Source: Takakia lepidozioides (Eukaryota; Streptophyta; Takakiopsida; Takakiales; Takakiaceae). From it: 60,000 nucleotides of DNA. Location of the stretch: assembly GCA_030704615.1 (NCBI GenBank), contig CM060733.1, positions 65,164,001 to 65,224,000 of the forward strand, written 5' to 3'. Positions 10,404 through 22,289 of the stretch are shown piece after piece; positions within the stretch are counted from its first letter, which is position 1; the number at the start of each line of letters is the position of its first letter. The position numbers and the translations under genes were made by a program. A model generated the notes under the pieces. It was not told where the DNA came from, did not search any database, and worked only from the letters and a program-made list of their open reading frames with translations.

Positions 10404-13400
10404 ACTTCGCTGCGGAGCGTACCGAGAGGTACCGTCTTCAACATGGACTCCCGTGTTTGGGTAAACGTGTACTTCCATCCTGATTCTCTGAAAGCTAAAA
10501 TACCCTGCGACCAAGGATTTGCGATTGTCACTGAGCAGTACTTGTGTGTGAAGTTCGGGCTCTGCCCTGGAACGGTGTTTTTGGAAGAGGAGACGAAGGA
10601 TGCTTATGGATTTTTTATGGAAAGTGTCGTCATTCTGCATGCAGATTTCGGAAAGGGCAAAGAGCGGCTCCCAGCTTCAGAATCCATCCGGTACAGTGCA
10701 ATTGGTGAAATCGTGCCTAAAGAGTTCCCACGTTGGAACTTGGTTGATCCTCCTTCCACAAGAGGGTCTGGCGTGCAAGATGTGAAGTCTGCCATGAAGG
10801 ATGTGGGCACCTCTTCACAAGCAGAGAAGCCCAAACATGTGAAAAGGGAAATCCAGGAAAACAGGGAAACAGTCGTCCACGACTTATCCAGTGACGATGA
10901 AGATTGTATGGTCCTTCCATCGTATGTTTCGAAGTCGTCCGTCACTAGGAGTGTTCAAAAGTCGGCAAACAATGAGCACACACCCTCCGACTCAACTTCC
11001 GTCTGCTCAGTAATCGACATATTGCGGAGGATGAAGACAACGGGTTCCCGCTCCAGTGACCTTCTTAGGCTTGATTACGACAAAACTCCAATCCATTATG
11101 TGGAAACTTTGCCTGATGTTGTGGATGGGAATGCTATCTACGAGTTCCCTCCAGTGCCGCAGGCCCAGACGGCATGCTGGTAGGAATGAACAGGAAACAT
11201 GACGGCCACCCTTGGTGTGTCACCAAAACTTCATCGTCCAACCTGGGTGATGGAGTTCGAGTGAGATATGTATTGTGTGCTGGGCATCTTAAATGTTTCT
11301 TGAGCACATGTTACCATTACACGAGCAAAGGCACCCGGAATGAGACTGACTGGATTGGCAATTCGTCGACCCCATTTTGGCCTCAAGGTAGAGTTCCTGC
11401 AGGGACGTTCAAGTGTGCCCATTGCAACGCAGCCCCTGCGTGTATGGCAGTGTGCGACGCCAAGCAGTACTACGTCGGGACCGTCGGCCCAGCGTGCACC
11501 AGAGCATTCATTCACATCGGAAAGCATGACCACCCCGTCGCCAGAGGCAATTGTAGAGTCGCTTTTCAACAAGCCCACGATATTATCAAGGAGGAGGTGA
11601 GGTTGAGGCCGGGAGCAAAACCAAAGCAAATACAGCTCGCATCCGCACATAGAATTACAATTGTCAGAATAATGTCGGAGGACGGAAGCACAAGAGAGAA
11701 GCTGGGCGAGGGGGACATGAAGGAGCTGCTGGAAGCTGTCTCCCATGTGTGCAGCCCCAATGTCAGGAACCACATTGTCGGCTGCAAGAAACGAATTGGA
11801 AGAGGATCAGACATGCACTCCATCTTAGAAGTGAAGCGCACATGCGGCTACGACTTCATCCAGGGCAACTTCTTTCATGGTCAAGGCTCGGAGACGGACA
11901 GGTGCTTCATATTTAAGATGTCAACGTGTGGACCGGGGAGCGATGTCAATTTGGTGAAGCGGATGACTAGTGGAGACCTCTCAAATTGTTGGGTCATGTT
12001 CGACCACATCAGGCGAATTACCAACCACGATTGGGTGACAATGGGGGCACATGTATACGACCCACATTGCAGAAAGTTGATGACCATTGCTATCTGCGAA
12101 ATGAAAGGAGAAGACACAGATTCGGAGTTGCATATGTGGCGCGGAATTAATGAGCAAATGGCGAGAGCAAAGTTGCCCCCTCCCGATTTTAGGGGCTTCA
12201 TGGCTGACAATGCCCATGCGAATTGGGCTGCAGTGAGGAGGGTATATGGGGACGACCCAAAGACTCCAATGGAAGGTAAGGAGAGATCTTGCGGGTTCCA
12301 CTTCATGCAGAGTTTGACGCAAAACACGAAAAGGTTCGTGGCGTCACGCCACCGGCAGGGTCATATCAGTATGTGCCTTGCGTGGAAAAATGCGAATTCC
12401 ATCGACGAGGCGGAGACCGAGTTTGCAACCAAACGCGCCTGGTGGGTGTCTTCAGGGGCAGTGGATGTGAAAGATCAGCCAGAACTGCAAACGTGGCTTG
12501 CGTGGTGGCACTATAGATTCCGCCAGTTTGGAGACTACATGAGACAGGTAACACATTTTTGTACTTGACAATTGTTCTGTTTTGTGCTTGGACATTCTCC
12601 ACAATGAGTGACATTTCTAATTTCCTTCAACAGGACATGAGCTTGGAGGATGACACGGATATGCCGACGACGAACATGGCCGAATCGGTGCACTCTTCCT
12701 GGCGTGCTTCATCTGCGGCACATCTCGTTGACATGTTGACAGCAACAACAGAAGATATTGTGAGGGCCATCATGCAACAATCTCGTTACTACCAGTTTCT
12801 AGGAGGAAAGCAATGGGGTATCGGACCAGACAGGCAGGAGATGCTGATGAGGGCGGCGCATTGTTCGACCGATCCCAAAAAATGGACTGCTGTATTGCGG
12901 GAAACAATAAGGTCAACGCCGTTACACAGTCGGGGGAACTGCCTGGAGGGCGATGTCCGCAGCCGGCCGGTGAAGAGAAGAATTGAGGACATGCCCGGAG
13001 GTGACGGCAATTCATGGAGATAAGATATGAACATCCGCACTCAACCTCGGGGCGCAACGATGTTGCGTCCCACGCCTCCTCCCAGCAGGACTCGTACCCC
13101 CTCTCCTGCAGCATCCATGGAATCGCTGCCAGACTCGGGACAACATGCCGAGGATGAGCATGCTGCTCTTGTGTGTTCGGCAAGCCCAAGTATGGTGTAC
13201 AAGGCATGCCTGAACCACCAGCAATCTGGCCTGTGACAACTGGTACAGATCTTACCCTGGAGGAGGCAGACGCTCTAGGAAGTGCAGGGTTTCGACTGGT
13301 GGAGAGGACAGACGTTCCACGAAATCCAATTCCCAGTCGTCATCCTCCTCCCACGAGAAGCTCTTCGCCCCGCATACCGGTGGGTGACCCCGCAGCTTGG

Positions 13401-13799
13401 CCCACCCATCGGTGGGGGAAACTGAAAAGACGGCGGCCACCAACAAAGGCAAACGACACCAGGATGGCCAACGCTCTTGCAATGCCCTGCATAGTGCAAG
13501 GTTGCAGGGATGTTCCTCACCCCGGGATGGGCCGCATATTTCAGTTGTCAAGAGCCGGGTCTGCTGCGCGCAGTGTCGTGTATGCAATCACGGTTTCTCA
13601 GTACCCAGCTTGCAACTGTGAGGACTTCCTTGTTATGGAATCGAAGAATGCAGCATACGTCCCCTGAAAACACATTTATTACATTTTTCTGAAGCGCATG
13701 AGTTGCATATCCGCAGTGGACGTCTTCATCCATGCTCCAACACTAAGTTTCAACGAGCTGCACAAGGCCCTACGGCAGGATACAGATCGGACTACTTGA
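10404..13799 (+). pseudogene. MULE-type transposase, broken
   Basis: This is a Mutator-like transposase gene. A probable acceptor at 10403 precedes the Met at 10443. Segments: 10443-11180, an N-terminal region ending in an acidic linker; 11174-12547, the catalytic region, with a Cys-rich block (CAHCNAAPACMAVCD), WVMFDHIRR, GFMADNAHANW and KERSCGFHFMQSL in the order expected of MULE DDE proteins; then an intron at 12548-12634 with clear GT/AG borders and an exon with the family-typical NMAESVHSSW. The C-terminal SWIM finger (CNC at about 13615) is intact up to its third Cys, where TGA stands at 13665-13667; the His-containing remainder reads on in frame to 13797-13799. There is a frame change near 11,175 and another between 13,020 and 13,170. 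Terminal inverted repeats were not identified. Confidence 0.75.
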
Positions 13800-14430
13800 C
13801 ATTCCACATTCGGGAAGGAGAAAGTGGCAATTATATTACATTCATCTTCTTGCACCCTATTTTTTGGTGAGGAATTATACACTTGGTGGTGCCGCACCGC
13901 CATGGCTCCAGGTGCATTTCGGTGCCGCAATACATGAGAATGTGGTTTTTGGCCGTGAATGGCATGGGCATGTTTTTTTTTTTTTTGGTTATGTTTATAA
14001 ATGGATCCGAGGAAAGCATACATTGTGTGGAGATACACGGGTATTGTGGCCTATTTCAACGCCGTTATTGGTCTGTATACTGCATAGTGCTTCCTTGTTA
14101 CTGCTCTTCATTCAATTTGTGGTGATTTCGCAGCCCATTCTGGCGTTTTCGTCCACCTTTATGAGAAGACTCCAATTTGCTACCAATATATTGTCAGTGT
14201 TCTGCAAATGTGATGCCTTTACAAGATTGCTAGTTCTGTGTCCCAGTGGGAAGGGTCCTACTGCACATTCCAGCATTTGCATACTGCACCTTGTGCAAAC
14301 AACAATCCATACGACAAAGGACACGTCCCAGCATACTGGCAGTGAATTACAAAAAACCTTAACAGAAGATTATCCAAGCATGTATATTCCCCATATGGCA
14401 CAGGGAAGCTACTTGATTTCTGAATCAAAA
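13800..14430. other. MULE downstream region, no gene seen
   Basis: The stretch carries isolated sites like those of the arrays: GGTGCC at 13888 and again at 13921 within CATTTCGGTGCCGCAAT, and a decayed CAACGCCGTTATTGG near 14063. There is a run of about 14 T at 13973. A plus-strand open frame here lacks any recognisable domain. Confidence 0.4.
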
Positions 14431-14485
14431 TGTATGTGCCATGAGTGTCGGCGAGTCGAAACATGTCTACTCTAGCATGCATGAC

Positions 14486-14972
14486 CTATGGTCCCCTCGC
14501 CCAAGAAGAAGGAACTCGAACTGGCCTCTCAAGGACCTCCTGAGTGACCGGGTGCCGATATTTGAACAAAATGTCAGCGGTTTCTGTCGCCCGGTTGAAA
14601 CTAACGAGGATGTCGTGTTTATCGATAGCGCCCCCTTTGTAGAAGGACATTTTCACAGTGGGCCCTGTGTCCCCCTCCTCCTCATCCTCATAACTGAAGA
14701 GAATGTCCCCACTTTCCGAGCCAGTCCGTCCACGCGTGAAGTTTTCACCTATGCACTCATCATACGTCCACTCGCAACAATTCCAGCGATACAGCAACGC
14801 TGTGCGTGATCTGTTCGGCTCCCACTTAAGCGGAAAGTCCAGGTCCATGATGCGTAGGAACCACCTGCTCCCAGCCGGGGTCCAGGAGAATCGTGCAATC
14901 CTGGAAGAAACTCCATTGCTCTCAGCTGGACAAGTCGAGGATCGTCCCTGTAAACATCTAGGAAGACAATGA
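14486..14972 (-). pseudogene. 3' part of an unidentified minus-strand gene cut by the chromovirus
   Basis: The frame ends at 14486. It contains the Trp-rich stretch SRWFLRIMDLDFPLKWEPN and an acidic segment with DILFSYEDEEEGDTGP. Upstream it runs into the TSD at 14973. Beyond the retrotransposon the same gene continues at 21990 on the minus strand. A frame change lies near 14,890-14,920. I do not recognise the family. Its position between a transposase and a palindrome array suggests an accessory gene of the same element. Confidence 0.45.
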
Positions 14973-14977
14973 TGTCG
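14973..14977. other. Target-site duplication, left copy (TGTCG)
   Basis: The 5 bp directly before the 5' LTR equal the 5 bp directly after the 3' LTR. Five bases is the usual duplication length for Ty3/gypsy integrases. Confidence 0.85.
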
Positions 14978-15726
14978 TGTCGCGGCCCTTTGCCTTGAGG
15001 GCAGGGGGTCGGGACACATCAGGGGCTGCCCCTGTGGTGGGGGCAGCGGCAGCGATAGGTATGGGGGGGCTGAGGCACCCTTGAGTGCCCAAGGCACTCA
15101 GGGAAGCGGAGGCGCTCACTAGGTGGAGCCCCGCACACCGGGTTGCGGTGGGGGTGGCTCCACAAGCGGTGGGGTTGGCTCCACAAGGGGTGGTGGTAGC
15201 TTAGTGGGACTTAGTGGGGGTGGCATAGGACTCACCATGGGGGCGGAGACCTCGTGGTGGGAGTCGTGGGGAGTCTTGGGACTCATCACGGTCCATAGGG
15301 GCCGTGGTGAGCGGGCCAAGACTCACCGCGACTCACCACCGGGAGTCGAGGGTTTTCGTGGTGGTTCGCCATAAAATGGCATGGCTGGTTGTGGAACCCC
15401 CGCGGACAGCTACAGAAGTATATATAGGGAGTAGTAACCCCGAGAACGGTGCAAGCCCGTTGGTGACCAAAAACTAGTGAGTAAGCGAGCGAGCCGGAAA
15501 GCGACCAAAGAGTGGGGAGCTGTTCCGGACTGCCATCTACCAAAGGGAATTCTCCTAGTCCCAAAGAGGTGGAGGGTTTAGAAGGAAGCGAAGGGGGGAC
15601 CGTTATGTCCCGGTGAGCAGCCGAAGCTCCAAGTTGGCCCGGGCGGCCAGGTTGGGAGTCAGGCGCGCGCATCAAAGCGAGTAACTATGACTTGAAGGGG
15701 AGCTTACCGGAGTGAGGTGTGCGACA
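14978..15726 (+). repeat. 5' LTR
   Basis: Starts TGTCGCGGCCC and ends GTGTGCGACA. A TATATATA box lies at 15419-15426, and a hairpin based on CCTTGAGTGCC/GGCACTCAGGG near 15,078. The middle is rich in GTGGG and GGCTCCACAAG repeats. Confidence 0.92.
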
Positions 15727-15728
15727 TT

Positions 15729-15740
15729 TGGTATCAGAGC
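15729..15740 (+). other. Primer-binding site, initiator-Met tRNA
   Basis: TGGTATCAGAGC, 2 bp after the 5' LTR, is the standard plant PBS complementary to the 3' end of tRNA-iMet. Confidence 0.92.
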
Positions 15741-15781
15741 TTAGAGTTCAGTACGCGATCGTCCGTGGGATTGGCCTCATC

Positions 15782-16860
15782 ATGGGGTCGGGCAAGCCGA
15801 AGCGAAAGCGGAACGGCCCAAAAGATGATGATCCCGGTGAGCCCGATGGGGGCGACGTGTCACCGAGGCGGCCGTTTGAGGAAGCGATGAATGTTTCCGA
15901 AAACGAGGCCGCTCAGGAGCGGGAGGAATCCGAGGAGTCGGAGCCCGAGGAATCCTTGAGAGCTCCGACAAACCAAGAGATGCCTCCCATGCCGGCAGCC
16001 TTTTGGGAAGGGTTGTTGGCGCAGTTTGGCGGGACGTTGAAAGACGTGTTGAAGGCGGCTAATGCCACTTCCACTAAGGCAAAGTTTAAGGTGAAGCCTA
16101 AGGAACCCGGCACCTTCGAGGGCGTTCGAAACCGGAAGGCACTCAACACCTGGCTCCTGGAGCTAGAGCAGTACTTCCGGGCGGCCAAGTTGAGTGACGA
16201 GGATCGGGTGGAAGTGGCTCCCACCTATTTGAGGGGCTATGCTCAACAATGGTGGCAGAAACGCCTTCACGACCGAGGCCCAAACCCGGAACCTTGAACT
16301 GGAGTGGGTTCAAGGAATTGATGAAGAGACAGTTTGTGCCCCTCAACGCGTCCTGGCTTGCCCGGGACAAGATGAGGAATTTGAAGCAAACAGATGACAT
16401 TCGGGGGTACGTCCAGGCTTTCAATGTGCTGTTGCTCGAAGTCGCGGACATGGCAGAACCAGAAATGGTCTTCAACTTTGTGGCGGGACTGGCCCCATGG
16501 GCCAGGCGGAAGTTGGAGGAGAAGCCACCCAAGACTTTGAACGAGGCAATTGAGAGGGCTGAATGTTTCTCGGATGTCCCTAGGGGTGAAAGACAAGGCC
16601 GTACGGAGCTGAACCACAAGAAGACCCGGCGGGAAGGTGACTCCTTCCGACGGAAAAGAAGTGGGATAGGCCACGCGGCAATAATGGCATGTGGAAATCG
16701 AAGGGAGGGCCTTCGTACGTCAAGGCGGCACCCGGTGCTCCGAAAGGAAAAGCGGGTGGAGCGGCTTATGGCGGACAGAAGGCGACCTTTGATGGAGTGT
16801 GTTTCAATTGCGGGGAGCCCGGGCACATGGCCAAGAAGTGCACGAAGCCCCGGCAATTGA
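15782..16860 (+). pseudogene. gag, with two frame changes
   Basis: The likely start is the ATG at 15782; the open frame can be extended to 15719, but that ATG overlaps the LTR end. The N-terminus is basic (MGSGKPKRKRN) and then acidic. The retrotransposon gag core has LRGYAQQWWQKRL. The frame breaks near 16,289 (the run of C after CCAAA is one base short) and again at about 16,620-16,690. The zinc knuckle [14 protein letters not shown] (about 16,800-16,842) lies in the frame that continues into pol. The family normally encodes the capsid here. Confidence 0.8.
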
Positions 16861-19800
16861 ACATGACTCGGGCGACCACGGAGCTGTCAGAAGATACCAT
16901 CAGTCGCTTGGTGGAAGCGGTAGTCGCCAGGACTTGCAAGGTAGGCAACTATTCTTGTGAGTTGTATCAGGAAACTGGCGCCCTGCGAAAAGGGAGTCAA
17001 TTATTGTTCGTGGATGGGATAATATCCGGAACTAACGTGTCGTTGTTGGTGGACACAGGAGCGTCGCACTCCTTCATGACGCCGGTGGCGGCGCGAAAGT
17101 TGGGACTCCCGACAAGTGACGTGGGGGCCTCTATTGAGGTGCGCTCTGCCAAAGGAGAACCTCAGTTGGCGACAAGGTTGGCGTTTGATGTTCCTCTTCA
17201 ACTGGGGAGTTGGGAGGGACGTGAGAACTTCACTATCTGCGAGATCGATGGAGTGGATCTCATTTTAGGGATGACCTTTTTGAGCAAATCCGGAGCGGTC
17301 ATAGATGGCCGCAAGAGAGTAGTCACGCTGCCATGTGGGAATGGTGGCGAGGTTTTACGAGTGTCGGAAACGCCCAAATCCGTGGGAGGGCGAATAAACC
17401 TTCTATCAGCAAAGGAGTGGGCCGTGGAGGAGGCACACGAGTCCCAGTTTTTGCTTTACATTAGAGAAGTGAAAGGAGAAGGCGATGGGGAGCCGAGCCC
17501 AGATTGGATCAAGGGGATTTTGGAGAAATACCAGGATGTGATGCCGGAGGATTTACCAAGCGGCTTGCCACCGCGAAGAGGAGTTGACCACAAGATTGAG
17601 GTGATACCGGGATCGGGACCGCCTGCCAAGGCGCCCTACCGGTTGAGCCACAGAGAGTTGGTCGAGCTGAAGACTCAGCTCAAGGATCTAATGTCAAAGG
17701 GGTACATCCGGCCGAGTAAGTCACCTTACGGAGCCCCGGTGCTATTTGCAGACAAGAAGGATGGGACGCTGCGGATGTGTGTCGATTACAGGGCTCTGAA
17801 TAAGGTGACTATCAAAAACCGGTACCCTTTGCCAAGGATCGACGACCTCTTCGATCGGTTGGCAGGAGCGAAGTATTTCAGCCGGATCGACTTGCGCTCC
17901 GGCTATCACCAAATTCGGGTGGCAGAAGGAGATGAGGAGAAGACCGCGTGCAGGACAAGGTATGGTTCATATGAGTTCTTGGTGATGCCTTTTGGGCTCA
18001 CCAATGCACCAGCGACATTTAGCACGCTGATGAACAGCCTTTTCCAGGAGTGGTTGGATGACTTTGTGATCGTGTACATCGACGACATCTTGGTGTACTC
18101 GAAAACAAAGGAGGAGCACCTGGAGCACCTCAAAAGGGTGTTCCAAAAATTGCGAGAAGGGAAGCTGTATGCCAAAGCTTCAAAGTGCGAATTCGGGGTC
18201 ACAAAAGTGGAGTTCTTGGGGCATGTGATTACACAGGATGGGATCAAAATGGATGACAGAAAGGTGAGGGCGATCTTGGACTGGGAGCCTCCGACTTCGG
18301 TCCCGGGAGTGCGATCCTTCCTAGGACTCGCCTCCTATTACCGGAAGTATGTGAGAAATTTCGCCAAGATCGCGGGGCCGCTGTCGGACCTTCTGTGTAA
18401 ATCCAAAGTCTGGGTATGGAACACATTTTGTGGCCAAGCTTTTGCTGAATTGAAGCAGCGGATGACGGAAGCTCCAGTCTTGAAAATCCCGGAGTTCGAT
18501 CGTCCGTTTGAGATTCATACAGATGCATCGGACTTCGCAATTGGGGTGTACTTATGCAAGATGGACGTCCAGTGGCTTACGAAAGTAAGAAACTGAATGA
18601 AGTGGAGCGACGGTGGCCGACGCACGAAAAAGAGATGAAGGCGGTGGTGCATTGCCTTGAACTCTGGCGCCACTATGTTGGTTCCAACCCAGTGAAGGTG
18701 TTCACGGACAATGTCACGGTGAAGTATTTTGCCACGCAGCCCAAGTTGTCCCCAAAACAACTTAGGTGGCAAGATACTTTGGCAGTGTTCGACGTGGATA
18801 TCCAGTACAAACCGGGACGGGACAATGTGGTGGCCGATGCTTTAAGTAGAAAGCAGCAGCTCTTGTTGGTGTACAAGGGCGAGACGGCGCTCCAAAGGAA
18901 GATCCGGAAGGCTTGCCGGAAGGATGAGCTGGCAAAGTGCGTGATGCAGGACTTGAGAATGGGGGTTAAATCGCAGTTCCACTTGCAAAACGGACTGCTC
19001 CGGTATAAGCAAAAACGTCTCTATGTGCCAAAGGGAGGGATCAGGGATAGTCTCTTGAGAGAATGCCATGATAGCCCGCTTGCGGGCCACGGTGGAGCCA
19101 AGCGCACTGCGGCACTCTTGAAGAAAGAATATTTCTGGCCCAAACTGAGGGAGGAGGCAGAGGAGTATGTCAAGACATGCACCACATGCCAACAAAACTG
19201 GAGCGAGTACAAAAAGCAAGCGGGGCTGTTACAACCCTTGCCGATTCCAGAGGGGACTTGGGAAAGCGTCTCGATGGATTTCATGACTGCTATGCCGCTG
19301 TCAAAAGGATTCGATGCAATCATGGTGGTGGTAGATAGGTTCAGTAAAATGGCCCATTTCATCCCCACCAAGGAGACGGCAACGGCGCAGGAGACAGGGC
19401 GACTTTACTTCGCCCACGTCTTAAAGCATCATGGAGTCCCGAAGGATATTGTCTCGGACCGCGATCCAAAGTTTACGAGTAAATTCTGGAGAGCACTTTG
19501 GAAGAAGATGGGGACGAGGCTGAAGATGAGCACCGCCTTCCGACCTACGACGGACGGCCAAACGGAAAGAGTGAATTCCGTAGTGAAGCAATTCTTGCGG
19601 AATTACGTGTCGGCAGACCAATCAGACTGGATGGAACACTTAGACGCGGCAGAGTTCTGTTATAATAACACAGAACACTCCGCGACGGGAGTTTCCCCTT
19701 TTGTGTTGGTCTATGGAAAAGCACCTCTGGTGCCGACAAGTTGGGCCGCCCAGGACGTTGAGGAACCGGCAGTAGCGGCGGTACTGGAAGAACGCGAGCG

Positions 19801-20341
19801 TTTGTTGAAGCTCGCAAAGTACAACATTGCCAAAGCTAGGAAACGGTATGAAAGGCAGGCGAATCGGAAGCGGAGGGAAGTGAAGTTTGAGGCAGGCACA
19901 GAGGTCTGGTTGAACATCAAGAATTTTCGACTACCTCCGGAAGTGAGTCCGAAGTTCGTACCTCCGTATGCGGGTCCCTTTCGCATTCGGAGGGTTATGA
20001 ATGAGGATGTGTATGAATTGGAGCTGCCGGCAAACAGCAAGGTGCACCCAGTATTCCATGTCTCCCTTTTGAAGCCTTACTTCAAAGATGAAGCACGTCC
20101 GAATCGGCAGCAAGTGTTGCGTCCGCCACCTGTGCTGTTGGATCATGAAAATGAACCTGAGTACGAGGTGGAGGCAATACTTAAGTCGAGGAGGTTCAAG
20201 AACCGAGAAACGGAGTATCTCGTCAAATGGAAGGGCTATCATCTTGTGGAGGCATCTTGGGTGCGTGCCTCAGAAATGGGAAACGCATCCGAGGCAGTTG
20301 CAGCGTTCGAAGGGCGACCTCAAAAGCGGAAGAAACGTTGA
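16689..20341 (+). pseudogene. pol: protease, RT, RNase H, integrase, chromodomain; one frame change
   Basis: The protease active site is in [12 protein letters not shown] (about 17,045). The RT catalytic motif is YIDDILVYS (about 18,079). The frame breaks near 18,543 inside RNase H, where a G-run appears one base short; the second frame carries on from [14 protein letters not shown] to 20341. Integrase has the His-His-Cys-Cys finger (HDSPLAGHGG to CTTC, about 19,066-19,193), then MDFMT, SDRDPKF and TTDGQTERVN for the DDE triad. The end is a chromodomain, EYEVEAILKSRRF to LVKWKGYHLVEASW, which targets integration to marked chromatin in this clade. Confidence 0.9.
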
Positions 20342-21245
20342 TGGGGACATCAACCTTGGAGCGTGGGGGAGGAAATGCATGCTTAGCCCGGTTTAGCTAG
20401 CTCAGGAATCCGATTGCAAAAACTTGTATTGTACAAACATTTGTTATAAAGGAAATGGGTTCCAAATATTGTGCGTCCTATTGTGTTTGGAATGGTGATG
20501 CATGGTGTGTTTGGCTAGTGTGTAGAATGCATGCTAGCTTACAAAAGTGGGAGAGGTAAATTGGGTAATCGTGTGTTTGCGCAGTGCCGAAATCGGGTGA
20601 CTCCCATCCCAGGGGCAAGGAAACTTGCGCCTTCTTTGGGAGTTCACGTGCTAGTGCGCACCTGGCGCGTGCGCGTACTATAACTGCGCTACCGAGGGGG
20701 TTGCCTTGTAGTGCGGCTAACGCGGAAGCTACGTGCTTCCGTTCACGTACTATAATCGTGTAACCTCGGGACGAAGTCGTAGTGCGGCTTCGACGTGTTT
20801 CCCGTACCTCAGGCCAGCATTCCAAGGCGGACCCAATTGTAGTGATTGGGGCGCACGGTTGGTTCAAGGTTATCTTCCTAGTCAAAGAGGGTTCCAGGTG
20901 AACCCTTGCTCAAAGTGATGCCAAAAGCGGCATCATGAGCGATCGCAAGCAATGTTGTTGCAGTAAGGCGATTCGATCCTCGGGAGGATCGTTCCTTGGC
21001 CTTGAAGTAGGCCAAGAAGAGTGCACTGAGAGGAGCTGGAGAGGCTCCACCCTTGGCCGGGACTTGGAGGAAGTCGGCCGAACTAGCTAGTGGAGAGTAG
21101 AGTCAAGTGTGGGGTTTGGTTCTTTGCCATGGGACGCCATGGTACAGAAACAAACTCCTTGATGTGGGACGCCACAACTTGGATGTTCGTTTCTACAAAA
21201 TGGACAAGTCGATGAGGACATCGACTCCCTGTTGGTAGGGGTGTG
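20342..21245 (+). other. Chromovirus 3' non-coding region
   Basis: About 900 bp lie between pol and the 3' LTR without an ORF. There are several short inverted repeats, for example CGGAAGC-TACGT-GCTTCCG near 20,725. A G-rich stretch (GGTAGGGGTGTG) directly before the 3' LTR is the best polypurine-tract candidate, but it is weak. Confidence 0.5.
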
Positions 21246-21989
21246 TGTCGCGGCCCTTTGCCTTGAGGGCAGGGGGTCGGGACACATCAGGGGCTGCCCC
21301 TGTGGTGGGGGCAGCGGCAGCGATAGGTATGGGGGCTGAGGCACCCTTGAGTGCCCAAGGCACTCAGGGAAGCGGAGGCGCTCACTAGGTGGAGCCCCGC
21401 ACACCGGGTTGCGGTGGGGGTGGCTCCACAAGCGGTGGGGTTGGCTCCACAAGGGGTGGTGGTAGCTTAGTGGGACTTAGTGGGGGTGGCATAGGACTCA
21501 CCATGGGGGCGGAGACCTCGTGGTGGGAGTCGTGGGTCTTGGGACTCATCACGGTCCATAGGGGCCGTGGTGAGCGGGCCAAGACTCACCGCGACTCACC
21601 ACCGGGAGTCGAGGGTTTTCGTGGTGGTTCGCCATAAAATGGCATGGCTGGTTGTGGAACCCCCGCGGACAGCTACAGAAGTATATATAGGGAGTAGTAA
21701 CCCCGAGAACGGTGCAAGCCCGTTGGTGACCAAAAACTAGTGAGTAAGCGAGCGAGCCGGAAAGCGACCAAAGAGTGGGGAGCTGTTCCGGACTGCCATC
21801 TACCAAAGGGAATTCTCCTAGTCCCAAAGAGGTGGAGGGTTTAGAAGGAAGCGAAGGGGGGACCGTTATGTCCCGGTGAGCAGCCGAAGCTCCAAGTTGG
21901 CCCGGGCGGCCAGGTTGGGAGTCAGGCGCGCGCATCAAAGCGAGTAACTATGACTTGAAGGGGAGCTTACCGGAGTGAGGTGTGCGACA
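21246..21989 (+). repeat. 3' LTR
   Basis: Matches the 5' LTR except for two small deletions (2 bp at the G-run near 21,332 and 3 bp near 21,535). It ends GTGTGCGACA, followed by the right TGTCG duplication at 21990-21994. Confidence 0.92.
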
Positions 21990-22215
21990 TGTCGTTTGCT
22001 TTCGGGACAATGACTCCCGTCTGGCATCGATAGATGTGATTCGGGCACGACATGGCCTCACGACACAGCAAGAATTCAGAGCAGGGAGGAGATGGGCACA
22101 ACAAAGAAGAGTGAAGAGCAAAATGAGAGCGAGGCCGGCGGAAGAGGGATATATCATTGCTGTACTGCCAATGTCGTATGCACCAGAACTTCTATTTCCT
22201 CTGACATGTGTGCTT
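21990..22215 (-). pseudogene. 5' part of the minus-strand gene cut by the chromovirus
   Basis: Reading toward the insertion, the frame gives MSCPNHIYRCQTGVIVPKAN and then a segment that crosses the TSD. After the retrotransposon is skipped it continues in frame with IIVFLDVYRDDPRLVQL at about 14,976-14,930. The join across the insertion supports one original gene. The start is uncertain; the Met before SCPNH (about 22,052) is the first in this frame. It faces palindrome array 2. Confidence 0.45.
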
Positions 22216-22289
22216 TTATTAGACAAATCTGCACCAGTTTGAGGAGAGTTTGCAAAACTCCCTCACCGTAGGGCGGGTATTTGCTCTCC

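Larger units (their letters stand above)
14978..21989 (+). mobile_element. Ty3/gypsy chromovirus, full length (7,012 bp)
   Basis: The element has two LTRs of 749 and 744 bp that start with TG and end with CA, and a TGTCG duplication on both sides. It also has an initiator-Met PBS, gag with a CCHC knuckle, and pol in the order protease, RT, RNase H, integrase, chromodomain. The only LTR differences I see are a 2-bp and a 3-bp indel, both in G-rich runs, so the insertion is recent. Despite that, gag carries two frame changes and pol one, so it cannot be autonomous as sequenced, unless these are assembly errors. Confidence 0.93.

Noticed and set aside
15123-15374. ORFs inside the LTRs (Gly-rich on plus, Pro-rich on minus), also at 21,389-21,637
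   Set aside because: Low-complexity translations of GTGGG-type repeats in the LTR, present in both LTR copies.
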